NCBI GenBank assembly: GCA_000435615.1
Contig: FR881956.1
Span: forward strand, 20,954-50,882
DNA: 29,929 nucleotides
From: Firmicutes bacterium CAG:238
GTDB taxonomy: Bacteria; Bacillota; Clostridia; Peptostreptococcales; Anaerovoracaceae
Direction: 5' to 3'
The translations under genes and the position numbers were made by a program. Positions 23,273-29,929 of this stretch are shown here, piece by piece; position 1 is the first letter of the stretch, and each line of letters opens with the position of its first letter. The notes beneath the pieces were generated by a model. It was not told the DNA's origin and ran no database searches. It was given only the letters and a program-made list of their open reading frames with translations.

Positions 23273-24549
23273 ATACAAACACAAACAGAACAATCCGAAA
23301 ACTGACCGTTGCCGATGTAGACGGCTACCTTGATGTCTATCTCAACGCATACCCGGCATACAAGGATCTCGACGATGAATGCCGCGAAAAGTACAGAAAA
23401 AAGGCGACACTTGAGATAACGCAAAACAAAGAAGTCATCCACATGGGTATGCTCGAAGGGGATAAGGTAATCGCAATCATGAAGGTCGTGCATTTCTCGC
23501 TTAACCTTTTCGGCAAAATGCATCCGGCCTGCGGACTGATGGCTCTCGGTGTGCATCCACTGTATAAGAAACAGGGTGTTGCACTTGCCATGATACGCGA
23601 GTTTGAAAAAATCGCCTGCGAAGAGGGCGCCGCGGTTACGATGCTGCTTCCGTTCAACATTCCGTTCTACAGAAGAATGGGATATGGCTTCGGCGGCAGA
23701 ATCGAGGAGTATCATATTCCGACGATGGGCCTGCCGAAGACGGATGGAGCGGGAGCGGAGCATCTGCGCTTCCTGAGTCTTGAGGAGCTTCCGGCTGTTT
23801 TGGAATGCCACAAAGCATTTGTGCGGGCAAACCACGGCATGGTGGATAAGTTTGAGGAGGAAATCCGCGGAATGCAGGATGACTCTCAGGTTTTCCGAAT
23901 CGGATATGAAGAGGACGGACGTCTGCGAGGTTATCTCGCATGGCGTTATCGTGAGGCGAGCGATGTGAACTATACGCAGATGTGCATGTCGGTTGAGGAA
24001 ATGGTCTATGAAAACGGCAGAATTTTGAGAGAAATGCTTGGCTTCATCCGAAATCAGGCAGACCTCTGCCAGACGGTGATCCTGAGAACCGGTGAACCGG
24101 ATTTCGTACATCTTCTCGAAGACCCACAGGACATTTCCAAGAATTACATAGATTTTGGATTTCTTCAGACGAATATTGCAGCGGTCGGAACCATGTTTAA
24201 GATTATAAACCCCGAAAAGTTTATCGCTGATACGCGATACAGAGAATTCTCTGCGGAGAGCGGCGAAAAATTTACGGTGAAATTCCAATATGAAAAAGAA
24301 CTGGAGCATGAGGAAGAAACGATCACCGTTGCTTTTGAAAACGGTACGTGGGAGACTGCGGGCGGCGATGAGGCGGATGCTGTCGTAAAACTCAGACAGG
24401 GAACCTTTGCGTCCGTTCTGATGGGCTCTGCGGACATTTCGGCTATGGTTCGGCTCGGCGGAGCGGAGATAAGCAGTCCGGATTGTCTTGCAAAACTGGA
24501 AAGCCTGTTTTCCTATCATCAGAAACCTTGGTGCAATTCCGACTATTGA
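23269..24549 (+). CDS. Eis-like GNAT N-acetyltransferase
   Basis: At 426 aa this is the long GNAT form. Residues 1-150 hold a GNAT fold with the acetyl-CoA loop LGVHPLYKKQGVALAMIREF (about 92-111) and FYRRMGYGFGGR. A second GNAT-like half spans about 155-300, and the last 110 residues resemble the sterol-carrier-like C-domain of Eis proteins. Eis family enzymes acetylate amines, including aminoglycosides, but many homologues have unknown natural substrates; resistance must not be assumed. It starts inside the ligA stop (ATGA), so it is translated with the repair genes. Confidence 0.85.
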   Translation: MNTNTNRTIRKLTVADVDGYLDVYLNAYPAYKDLDDECREKYRKKATLEITQNKEVIHMGMLEGDKVIAIMKVVHFSLNLFGKMHPACGLMALGVHPLYKKQGVALAMIREFEKIACEEGAAVTMLLPFNIPFYRRMGYGFGGRIEEYHIPTMGLPKTDGAGAEHLRFLSLEELPAVLECHKAFVRANHGMVDKFEEEIRGMQDDSQVFRIGYEEDGRLRGYLAWRYREASDVNYTQMCMSVEEMVYENGRILREMLGFIRNQADLCQTVILRTGEPDFVHLLEDPQDISKNYIDFGFLQTNIAAVGTMFKIINPEKFIADTRYREFSAESGEKFTVKFQYEKELEHEEETITVAFENGTWETAGGDEADAVVKLRQGTFASVLMGSADISAMVRLGGAEISSPDCLAKLESLFSYHQKPWCNSDY

Positions 24550-24574
24550 CCCAAACGCCGTTCTGTGTTACAAT
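24546..24574 (+). promoter_or_regulatory. Strong promoter of the SRP RNA gene
   Basis: TTGACC (24546-24551) and TACAAT (24569-24574) are spaced by exactly 17 bp, with a TG extension (TGT before TACAAT). The -35 hexamer contains the TGA stop of the acetyltransferase gene (24547-24549). A start is expected near 24581. Confidence 0.85.
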
Positions 24575-24580
24575 GATGTA

Positions 24581-24747
24581 AGAAAAATTGCCTTTAAAGA
24601 GCTTCGCCCGGCATGGTTTGGGTCCTGCGCAATGGGATGCCGTGAACCTTGTCAGGTCCGGAAGGAAGCAGCAATAAGCGGAAGTTCTTATGTGCCGCAG
24701 ATCAGCCTTCTCCAACGCCTCGCGCGGCTCTTTAAGGGCAATTTTTT
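24581..24747 (+). ncRNA. ffs: Small bacterial signal recognition particle RNA (4.5S-like)
   Basis: The universally conserved SRP apical core is plain at about 24650-24676 (TGTCAGGTCCGGAAGGAAG, then CAGCA), with the GGAA tetraloop and Ffh-binding internal loop; GCCGTGAACC precedes it. The RNA folds as one long hairpin. Its outermost helix is 20 bp: 24583-24602 pairs with 24727-24746 with one G-T pair, and it ends in a six-T run (24742-24747), so the base of the RNA also serves as its terminator. I see no Alu domain like that of the longer B. subtilis scRNA. The mature core is likely trimmed to about 24603-24726. The RNA binds Ffh to target nascent membrane proteins. Placement just before dnaX matches Bacillus. 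Confidence 0.93.
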
Positions 24748-24765
24748 CGATAATGGGAGGAATTT

Positions 24766-26334
24766 ATGTATACTGCACTTTACAGAGCCGAAAGACCGGA
24801 AGTCTTCGACGAAATCCTGGGTCAGGAACATATCGTAAAAATTCTGAGACATCAGATTGCCTCGGACACGGTAGGACATGCCTACCTGTTTTGCGGTACG
24901 CGCGGAACAGGAAAGACTACGACGGCGCGAATTCTTGCAAAGGGTGTAAACTGCACATCCCCGGATGTCGAGGGCAGACCGTGCGGTGAGTGTGCAAACT
25001 GCAAAGCGATAAGCCAAGGCAATTTCATGGATGTAATCGAAATTGACGCCGCCTCAAACAACGGTGTTGAGAATATACGTGAACTCAGGGAGAGTGTCAA
25101 GTATCCGCCCGCAATCGGCCGCAGAAAAGTATACATAATCGACGAAGTACATATGCTTTCGACCGGAGCATTCAATGCATTGCTCAAGACTCTTGAGGAA
25201 CCACCCGAAAATGTAATGTTCATACTTGCAACGACGGAGCCGCAGAAACTCCCGGCAACCATTCTCTCAAGATGCCTCAAATTTGATTTCAAGCGCGTTC
25301 CTCAAAGCCTTATTATGGACGGCATGAAGCGAATCTGCAGCGACAAAGGCGTCGAAATTTCCGACGGAGCGCTCAGACTTGTGGCAAACTGCGCAGATGG
25401 TTCGGTGAGAGATGGGCTGAGCATATTGGATCAGGTGCTTGCATCCGGAGAGAAAAACATATCACGCGAGGATGTGCTTGAGTATATAGGAACGGCAGGA
25501 GAAGATTTTTTCATCGAACTTACCGAGAAGGTCTCACTCAGAAATATTTCGGAGGCACTGCTTTTGGTTGATGAAGCTTTGGCAGACGGAAAAGATGTCA
25601 GAAGTCTCATGCGCGACTGGACGGCGTATTACCGTAACCTTATGATTGCGAAGTTCGTGAAGAACCCTGAGGATCTTTTGAATATGTCTGCAGAGAATAT
25701 TCTGCGGATCAAGCAGCAGAGTGACCATATTTCGATGGACGAAATAAACGATGCGATTCTCAAGCTTTCCAAAGCCATAAATGAGGCAAGATGGTCCACG
25801 CAGCCGAGGATTCTGCTTGAGCTTGCACTTGTGAATATAGCCTCCGGGGTATCGGAAAAGACCGCATCGAAGCAAGAGACAAGAAGAGCACCGGCAAGAC
25901 TTGCAATGCAGTCGGCACAGGCAAAACCTGTGATGCAGGCCGTATCAGCAAGACCGGCGGAACCTGTGCAGACGATTCAGACAAGTGAAAACAAGGAAAA
26001 CGAAATGCTTTGGCATCAGGTTTTTGAAGAGGGAGAAGATGAAGCAGGCAGCTTTAATTTGATTCGAAAAGGAACGAGACTTTATCACCTTGGCGATAAA
26101 AACTTTACCGTTCTTGCGAACAATGATTTTACAAAGAAGTTCACGGAACAAAAGCGTGACCTGATTGAAAGAATCATGGCAGATAAACTTGGACATCCTG
26201 TACAGATGGTCTGCTGCCTTGAACCGGAAATTGACCACAAGCAGGAGAAAGCGGTCGATGAGACCAAAGAAGATAACAGCGAACTTGCCCGAAAAGCAAG
26301 CGAAATTCTGGGCATAGAAGTAGAAATAGATTAA
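24766..26334 (+). CDS. dnaX: DNA polymerase III subunit gamma/tau
   Basis: DnaX (522 aa) is the clamp-loader ATPase that opens the sliding clamp and links polymerases at the fork. The AAA+ part shows P-loop GTRGTGKT (residues 44-51), zinc cysteines 63, 73, 76 and 79, DEVHML near 126, the SRC-finger segment ATILSRCLKFDF and the sensor region. After about residue 370 a low-complexity linker rich in Ala, Gln and Pro leads to a short tau-like tail. I saw no slippery A-tract heptamer with a downstream stem, so a programmed gamma product is not evident. GGGAGG at 24755-24760 lies 5 nt before the ATG, and the SRP RNA end is only 18 nt upstream. Confidence 0.95.
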   Translation: MYTALYRAERPEVFDEILGQEHIVKILRHQIASDTVGHAYLFCGTRGTGKTTTARILAKGVNCTSPDVEGRPCGECANCKAISQGNFMDVIEIDAASNNGVENIRELRESVKYPPAIGRRKVYIIDEVHMLSTGAFNALLKTLEEPPENVMFILATTEPQKLPATILSRCLKFDFKRVPQSLIMDGMKRICSDKGVEISDGALRLVANCADGSVRDGLSILDQVLASGEKNISREDVLEYIGTAGEDFFIELTEKVSLRNISEALLLVDEALADGKDVRSLMRDWTAYYRNLMIAKFVKNPEDLLNMSAENILRIKQQSDHISMDEINDAILKLSKAINEARWSTQPRILLELALVNIASGVSEKTASKQETRRAPARLAMQSAQAKPVMQAVSARPAEPVQTIQTSENKENEMLWHQVFEEGEDEAGSFNLIRKGTRLYHLGDKNFTVLANNDFTKKFTEQKRDLIERIMADKLGHPVQMVCCLEPEIDHKQEKAVDETKEDNSELARKASEILGIEVEID

Positions 26335-26351
26335 AACGGAGGACGAAATAA

Positions 26352-26717
26352 ATGGGAAAAGGAATGAGAGCCGGCAAGAAGCCGTCAAAACCGGGAATGG
26401 GCAGCATGGGCGGAGGAATGCAGAAACAGCTCCAGCAGATGCAGCAAATGCAGAGACAGATGGAGGCTCTTCAGGCTGAAATCGAAGAAAAGGAAGTTAC
26501 CACAACAGCCGGCGGCGGAGCGGTAACGGCGGTCGTAAACGGCAAAAAAGAAATCACCAGACTTGAAGTCAAGCCGGAAGTTGTTGACCCGGACGATGTT
26601 GAGATGCTTCAGGATCTTATTATAGTTGCGGTAAATGAAGGAATCCGCCAGATTGAAGAAATATCAAACAGCGAAATGAGCAAACTCACAGGCGGACTTG
26701 GGATACCGGGTCTGTAA
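26352..26717 (+). CDS. ebfC: Nucleoid-associated protein of the YbaB/EbfC family
   Basis: This small protein (121 aa) has a Gly/Met/Lys-rich N-terminal tail, a Gln/Met-rich coiled helix (about residues 24-48) and the family core VTTTAGGGAVTAVVNGKKEI, ending in SKLTGGLGIPGL. Members dimerise as tweezers-like DNA binders; the precise role is not settled. It lies between dnaX and recR as in most bacteria, 17 bp after dnaX. The first 20 residues are longer than in many homologues. Confidence 0.95.
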   Translation: MGKGMRAGKKPSKPGMGSMGGGMQKQLQQMQQMQRQMEALQAEIEEKEVTTTAGGGAVTAVVNGKKEITRLEVKPEVVDPDDVEMLQDLIIVAVNEGIRQIEEISNSEMSKLTGGLGIPGL

Positions 26718-26759
26718 ACGCACAGCGGACAGCCTTGGGTTTATCGAACGGAGTAAAAA

Positions 26760-27359
26760 ATGAGACAATATCCCAAACCTTTAGCAAGACTCATAAACGA
26801 GATGTCAAAACTTCCGGGAATCGGCACGAAAACGGCACAGCGGCTTTCTTTTTATATTCTTTCTTTGGAGGATAAGGAAGCAGAGCAGCTTGCGAGTGCC
26901 ATTCTCACAGCCAAAAAAGAAATGAAATATTGTTCCGTATGTGGCAACCTCACGGATGAGGATCCGTGTGCCATTTGCAGTGACAAGAGCCGGAAAGCCG
27001 ACACGATCTGCGTGGTCGAAAGCCCGAAAGATGTCATGGCAATGGAACGCATAAGAGAATACAACGGACTTTATCATGTCCTGCACGGTGTGATTTCTCC
27101 AATGGAAGGAATCGGGCCTGAGGATATTAATCTTATGTCATTATTGAAGAGGCTTCAGGCAAACGACATAAAAGAATTGATTATTGCAACGAACCCGAAC
27201 ATTGAGGGGGAAGCCACCGCCATGTATATTGCGCGCCTTGTCAAACCGAGCGGAATCAAGGTGAGCAGAATCGCACACGGAATTCCCGTTGGCGGTGACC
27301 TCGAATATGCAGACGAGGTCACCTTGCTCAAGGCCATGGAGGGCCGAAGGGAACTTTAA
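26760..27359 (+). CDS. recR: Recombination mediator RecR
   Basis: RecR (199 aa) loads RecA on SSB-coated gaps with RecO and RecF. A helix-hairpin-helix is seen at LPGIGTKTAQRLSFYIL, a Cys4 zinc finger at residues 58, 61, 70 and 73 (CSVC and CAIC), a Toprim domain from about residue 80 (ICVVESPKDVMAMERIREYN) and the C-terminal RIAHGIPVGGDLEYADEVTL Walker-like region. The stop codon overlaps the stop of the minus-strand yaaL-like gene. Confidence 0.97.
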   Translation: MRQYPKPLARLINEMSKLPGIGTKTAQRLSFYILSLEDKEAEQLASAILTAKKEMKYCSVCGNLTDEDPCAICSDKSRKADTICVVESPKDVMAMERIREYNGLYHVLHGVISPMEGIGPEDINLMSLLKRLQANDIKELIIATNPNIEGEATAMYIARLVKPSGIKVSRIAHGIPVGGDLEYADEVTLLKAMEGRREL

Positions 27360-27571
27360 AGTGACAGGTCTTTTGCTTTTGCAAGCTGCAAGAGGTACGA
27401 ATACTTTGCTCTTGCAGCCAAAATATTATACGCAGCATAATCAACGGCTGTATTATCGGTTAGTTCATTGAAAATGTCCACTGCAGTGTCAAGTTCGCAG
27501 CGGGCGTTTTTTATTGACATGTAAAGCATTTCATCTTCAGAATGCATCGGTCGGGAAAGTTTAAGCTTCAT
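27356..27571 (-). CDS. YaaL-like protein (DUF2508), inverted
   Basis: This 71-residue protein matches my memory of the DUF2508/YaaL pattern: a leading helix with IKNARCELDTAVDIFNELTD and then AAYNILAARAKYSYLLQLAK. Function is unknown. In B. subtilis yaaL lies between recR and bofA on the same strand; here it holds the same position but is reversed. On the minus strand AAAGGTG lies about 8 nt before the ATG, supporting translation. Its 3' end shares 4 bp with recR (both TAA codons sit in a TTTAA/TTAAA palindrome at 27355-27360). TATAAT on the minus strand at 27604-27609 may be its -10. Confidence 0.8.
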   Translation of the reverse strand: MKLKLSRPMHSEDEMLYMSIKNARCELDTAVDIFNELTDNTAVDYAAYNILAARAKYSYLLQLAKAKDLSL

Positions 27572-27672
27572 AAATCATACACCTTTCGCACTTATTTATT
27601 ACTATTATAGGAATTTTTATTCTATTTTATTCCAAGCACGCATATTTTATTGAGTATAGAAGGGGGCGCGGC
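27572..27672. other. AT-rich divergent intergenic region between yaaL and bofA
   Basis: These 101 bp separate two divergent genes. A minus-strand TATAAT at 27604-27609 could serve yaaL, with TTGGAA 20 bp upstream being too far for a standard promoter. On the plus strand CATATTTTA at 27641-27649 resembles a sporulation-sigma -10, but no matching -35 is seen. I do not claim a promoter for bofA. Confidence 0.35.
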
Positions 27673-27936
27673 ATGGGACTGCAAATCGGAGTACTGCTTA
27701 CATATGCGGGAGCAATCATATTGATTTTTATCGTCGGCAAGCTCTTTGTGTGGCCGATAAAACTTGTTTTGAAACTTTTGGCGAGCAGTTTGATTGCGGG
27801 AGCCGCCATCGTGCTGATTAACACGGCGGGCACCGGACTTGGAATTGCCATCCCGCTCAATGTGCTGAATGCTTTGACCGCGGGCGTGCTCGGCATACCG
27901 GGACTTGTGATGCTTCTGATATTCAGCTTATTTTAA
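27673..27936 (+). CDS. bofA: BofA-family integral membrane protein
   Basis: This 87-residue protein has two or three hydrophobic segments and the BofA pattern of a final LNVLNALTAGVLGIPGLVML. In B. subtilis BofA holds the SpoIVFB protease inactive until pro-sigma-K is processed; the family is also widespread in Clostridia, where its role is less clear. AAGGGGG at 27660-27665 precedes the ATG. Position downstream of recR-yaaL is conserved. It suggests a spore-forming ancestry, but no other sporulation gene is in the window. Confidence 0.88.
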   Translation: MGLQIGVLLTYAGAIILIFIVGKLFVWPIKLVLKLLASSLIAGAAIVLINTAGTGLGIAIPLNVLNALTAGVLGIPGLVMLLIFSLF

Positions 27937-27960
27937 AACGCCGCCTTGTGCATTTACAGC

Positions 27961-28000
27961 AAAACAAAACAGGCAATCGCTTGACTGCCTGTTTTGTTTT
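27961..28000. terminator. Bidirectional terminator between bofA and the NSS transporter
   Basis: AAAACAAAACAGGCA (27961-27975) is perfectly complementary to TGCCTGTTTTGTTTT (27986-28000), a 15-bp stem with a 10-nt loop. The arms give U-rich tails on both strands. It serves the convergent bofA (plus) and transporter (minus). Confidence 0.92.
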
Positions 28001-28014
28001 GTTATATGCAGCGA

Positions 28015-29571
28015 TTAAAGCCGCTCTTTCTTACCCGTGTTTGCAACGATGAAGAATACAACCAGGACAATAGCACCAAGGACGTATCCGAGCATTTCAG
28101 AATTGAGAGATCCGATCTGAGCTTTTGTAAAGAAGCCGGAAACGGAACCTGCGAAGATAAATGCCATCGCAATCGGAGTGATGAACTTGATGCATACTTT
28201 GTAGAAAGTATCAAACGCGGAACTCTTCTTGCTGCCTATGTCGATTTCTTCAAGGATAGGAGTAACTTTTAACTCCCAACCAACCATTACAGCCATGAGC
28301 ATAGCGCCCAACGGCATTGCAACGCCTTCTGACCAACAATCCATGAAATCAAGGAAACAGTCATTCCAAGCATCTGTACCCCAGAACTTGAAGATCCCGG
28401 AAGCGCCCAGACCGTCGATTGCTACGAGCAGTGCTTCGATTGTAATTGCAATGCAGACCCAGAATACAACTTTTTCTCTCTTGAGTTCTTTGCCTTTCTT
28501 TGCAGCGTCATCCATGAAGAATGCAGAAATAACCTCTATAAGCGAGATCGCGGAAGAAATTGCAGCAATCAGAACCAGCAGGTAGAAAATGATACCGAAC
28601 AGAGGTCCGATGGAGCCCATTTCAGCGAATACATCCTGAAGTGTTACGAACAGAAGCTTAGGGCCGCTGAGGGAAATATCCGCATAAGCAATTCCGTTTG
28701 CAATACCGTTTGCAACAGCCGCAGGGATAACAGCAAGACCTGCCATCAAAGCGATCGTTGTATCCGCAACTACGATAACAACGGAGTTTTTCTTGAGATT
28801 CTCATATTTGCTGAGGTAGGAACCATATGTAATCATTGCACCCATTGCAAGGGAAAGTGAGAAGAACATCTGACCGCCGGCTGTTGCGAAAACATTCAGC
28901 AGGGATGGTGCTTCTTCTATGAAGCCTGCTTCAACGGCATATCCCGGTTTGAACATGAACTTAAGTCCTTCTTCAGCGCCCGGGAGTGTGAGAGCACGGA
29001 TGATTACGATAACAAGCATTACGAATAATGCCGGCATACCGATTTTGTTGAATTTTTCAATACCGTCGGAGACTTCACCCTTATTGATAAAGTAGCAGAT
29101 TGCGATGAACAGAAGTGTAAATATCGCGCATCCGAACGGGTTGGTGAGCATAGCACCGAATGTTGAGCCGCCTTCAAGGCTGATGCCGAAGAGGTTCTGA
29201 AGTCCGAAACTGAGTTCAGCAAGGTTCAGTGAAAGATACTGCATGCAGTAACCGCCGAGAACCGTATAGAAACTCATGATAAGGAAAGGTGCGATTACGG
29301 CAAGCCAGCCAATCCATTTGAATTTCTTTGAAATTTGATTGTAAGCGCCTACAGGTCCGAGTTTTGTCTTACGTCCGAGCGCAAGCTCAGAAGTCATGAT
29401 TACAAAACCAACGAAAACCGCAAGCAGAAGATAAGCGATAAGGAAAGTAAATCCACCCGATCTGCCCATCTTATACGGGAAGCCCCAGATGTTTCCAAGA
29501 CCAACGGCCGAGCCGATAGCTGCCATAAGGAAACCGAGATTGCTGCCCCATGAACTGCGATTGTTCTCCAT
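28015..29571 (-). CDS. Sodium-dependent transporter, NSS (SNF) family
   Basis: The 518-residue protein has about 12 membrane segments. The first holds the family signature AAIGSAVGLGNIWGFPYKMG, which forms the sodium and substrate sites in LeuT-fold carriers; the sixth has FFSLSLAMGAMITYGSYLSK, the second half of the site. Such carriers move amino acids or related amines with Na+; the substrate cannot be named. AGGAGG lies 9 nt before the ATG on the minus strand. It is a single-gene unit, with a promoter at 29625-29653 and a shared terminator. Confidence 0.94.
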   Translation of the reverse strand: MENNRSSWGSNLGFLMAAIGSAVGLGNIWGFPYKMGRSGGFTFLIAYLLLAVFVGFVIMTSELALGRKTKLGPVGAYNQISKKFKWIGWLAVIAPFLIMSFYTVLGGYCMQYLSLNLAELSFGLQNLFGISLEGGSTFGAMLTNPFGCAIFTLLFIAICYFINKGEVSDGIEKFNKIGMPALFVMLVIVIIRALTLPGAEEGLKFMFKPGYAVEAGFIEEAPSLLNVFATAGGQMFFSLSLAMGAMITYGSYLSKYENLKKNSVVIVVADTTIALMAGLAVIPAAVANGIANGIAYADISLSGPKLLFVTLQDVFAEMGSIGPLFGIIFYLLVLIAAISSAISLIEVISAFFMDDAAKKGKELKREKVVFWVCIAITIEALLVAIDGLGASGIFKFWGTDAWNDCFLDFMDCWSEGVAMPLGAMLMAVMVGWELKVTPILEEIDIGSKKSSAFDTFYKVCIKFITPIAMAFIFAGSVSGFFTKAQIGSLNSEMLGYVLGAIVLVVFFIVANTGKKERL

Positions 29572-29624
29572 TAATAAGTCCTCCTAAATGATGAATAGTT
29601 TTTTAACAATAAATAACATTTATA

Positions 29625-29653
29625 ACTTTAACAAAAATGACGAAAAATGTCAA
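29625..29653 (-). promoter_or_regulatory. Promoter of the NSS transporter
   Basis: On the minus strand a perfect TTGACA (29648-29653) is followed after 17 bp by TAAAGT (29625-29630), 4 of 6 to consensus. The gene starts about 54 bp downstream. Confidence 0.55.
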
Positions 29654-29729
29654 TATAAATAACAAAATAAAAAAATATTTGTTGAGCCACACAAAAAAAG
29701 ACGAGATTGCTGTAAATATTTTGTAACAT

Positions 29730-29757
29730 TTGACTTAAAAATTCTACATGATATAAT
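29730..29757 (+). promoter_or_regulatory. Promoter of the YbaK-type gene
   Basis: TTGACT (29730-29735) and TATAAT (29752-29757) with a 16-bp spacer make a near-consensus promoter. A start near 29764 gives a leader of about 30 nt. It is divergent from the NSS promoter. Confidence 0.75.
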
Positions 29758-29794
29758 AAGGTTCGTAAGAAAATGTCAACGGAGAGGAAATACT

Positions 29795-29929
29795 ATGGCA
29801 ATAGAGAAGGTAAGAGAATATTTCAAACAGTACGGAATTGAGGACAGAATCATGGAATTTGAAGTTTCCAGCGCAACGGTTGAACTTGCGGCACAAGCTG
29901 TCGGAGTGGAAGATGCAAGAATCTGCAAA
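29795..29929 (+). CDS. YbaK/EbsC-type Cys-tRNA(Pro) deacylase (5' part)
   Basis: Only the first 45 residues are in the window. VREYFKQYGIEDRIMEFEVS and SATVELAAQAVGVEDARICK fit the N-terminus of the YbaK/EbsC family, free-standing editing domains that hydrolyse mischarged prolyl-tRNA such as Cys-tRNA(Pro). GGAGAGG at 29781-29787 precedes the ATG. The catalytic part lies beyond the right edge, so the exact subfamily is open. Confidence 0.85.
   Translation, partial: MAIEKVREYFKQYGIEDRIMEFEVSSATVELAAQAVGVEDARICK

Noticed and set aside
23152..24519. 455-codon minus-strand frame antisense to the acetyltransferase gene
   Set aside because: Long only because of codon bias on the plus strand; runs across the ligA-acetyltransferase junction and shows no family pattern.
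23269..24549. Aminoglycoside resistance gene
   Set aside because: Eis similarity alone does not show drug acetylation; the family is broad and the natural substrate is unknown.
24766..26334. Programmed frameshift in dnaX as in E. coli
   Set aside because: No A AAA AAG-type slippery heptamer with a following stem and nearby stop was seen in the latter half of the gene.
27641..27649. Sigma-K-like -10 (CATATTTTA) before bofA
   Set aside because: No AC-type -35 at the right spacing, and such a motif is expected by chance in AT-rich DNA.

Overview
The window is chromosomal DNA of an anaerobic Firmicute, most likely class Clostridia. I infer this from the complete, canonical S10-spc-alpha ribosomal super-operon, near-exclusive AGA arginine codons in those genes, strong AAGGAGG-type ribosome binding sites, the zinc forms of S14, S4, L36 and adenylate kinase, and a Bacillus/Clostridium-type cluster (SRP RNA gene-dnaX-ebfC-recR-yaaL-bofA). 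A family such as Anaerovoracaceae/Family XIII is possible but cannot be shown from the window.

Positions 1-16,097 hold one long plus-strand transcription unit: a promoter and structured leader, then rpsJ, rplC, rplD, rplW, rplB, rpsS, rplV, rpsC, rplP, rpmC, rpsQ, rplN, rplX, rplE, rpsN, rpsH, rplF, rplR, rpsE, rpmD, rplO, secY, adk, map, infA, rpmJ, rpsM, rpsK, rpsD, rpoA and rplQ, closed by a strong intrinsic terminator. Genes are mostly 0-30 bp apart. Three intercistronic gaps stand out as long, structured and more GC-rich: rpsJ-rplC (234 bp), rpmJ-rpsM (128 bp) and rpsD-rpoA (150 bp). They are the best candidates for r-protein feedback or RNA-processing sites, together with the leader before rpsJ, which holds an attenuator-like hairpin.

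Positions 16,098-18,963 hold a monocistronic NhaC-type Na+/H+ antiporter with its own structured leader and terminator, then a multi-pass membrane protein ending in a LuxR-type helix-turn-helix. Positions 19,048-24,549 hold a pcrA-ligA-acetyltransferase operon. The ligase is divergent at several residues that are critical in E. coli LigA.

Positions 24,546-27,936 hold the small SRP RNA gene under a near-consensus promoter, then dnaX, ebfC, recR, an inverted yaaL/DUF2508 gene converging on recR with overlapping stop codons, and bofA. A perfect 15-bp bidirectional terminator separates bofA from a minus-strand Na+-coupled NSS-family transporter (28,015-29,571). A divergent promoter pair leads to that transporter and to a YbaK-type editing gene cut by the right edge.

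I found no mobile element, CRISPR array, tRNA or rRNA gene. There is no obvious novel multi-gene system. The most interesting material is regulatory RNA in the ribosomal operon, the divergent ligase, the membrane-bound regulator with possible operator repeats, and the layout of the SRP RNA gene.
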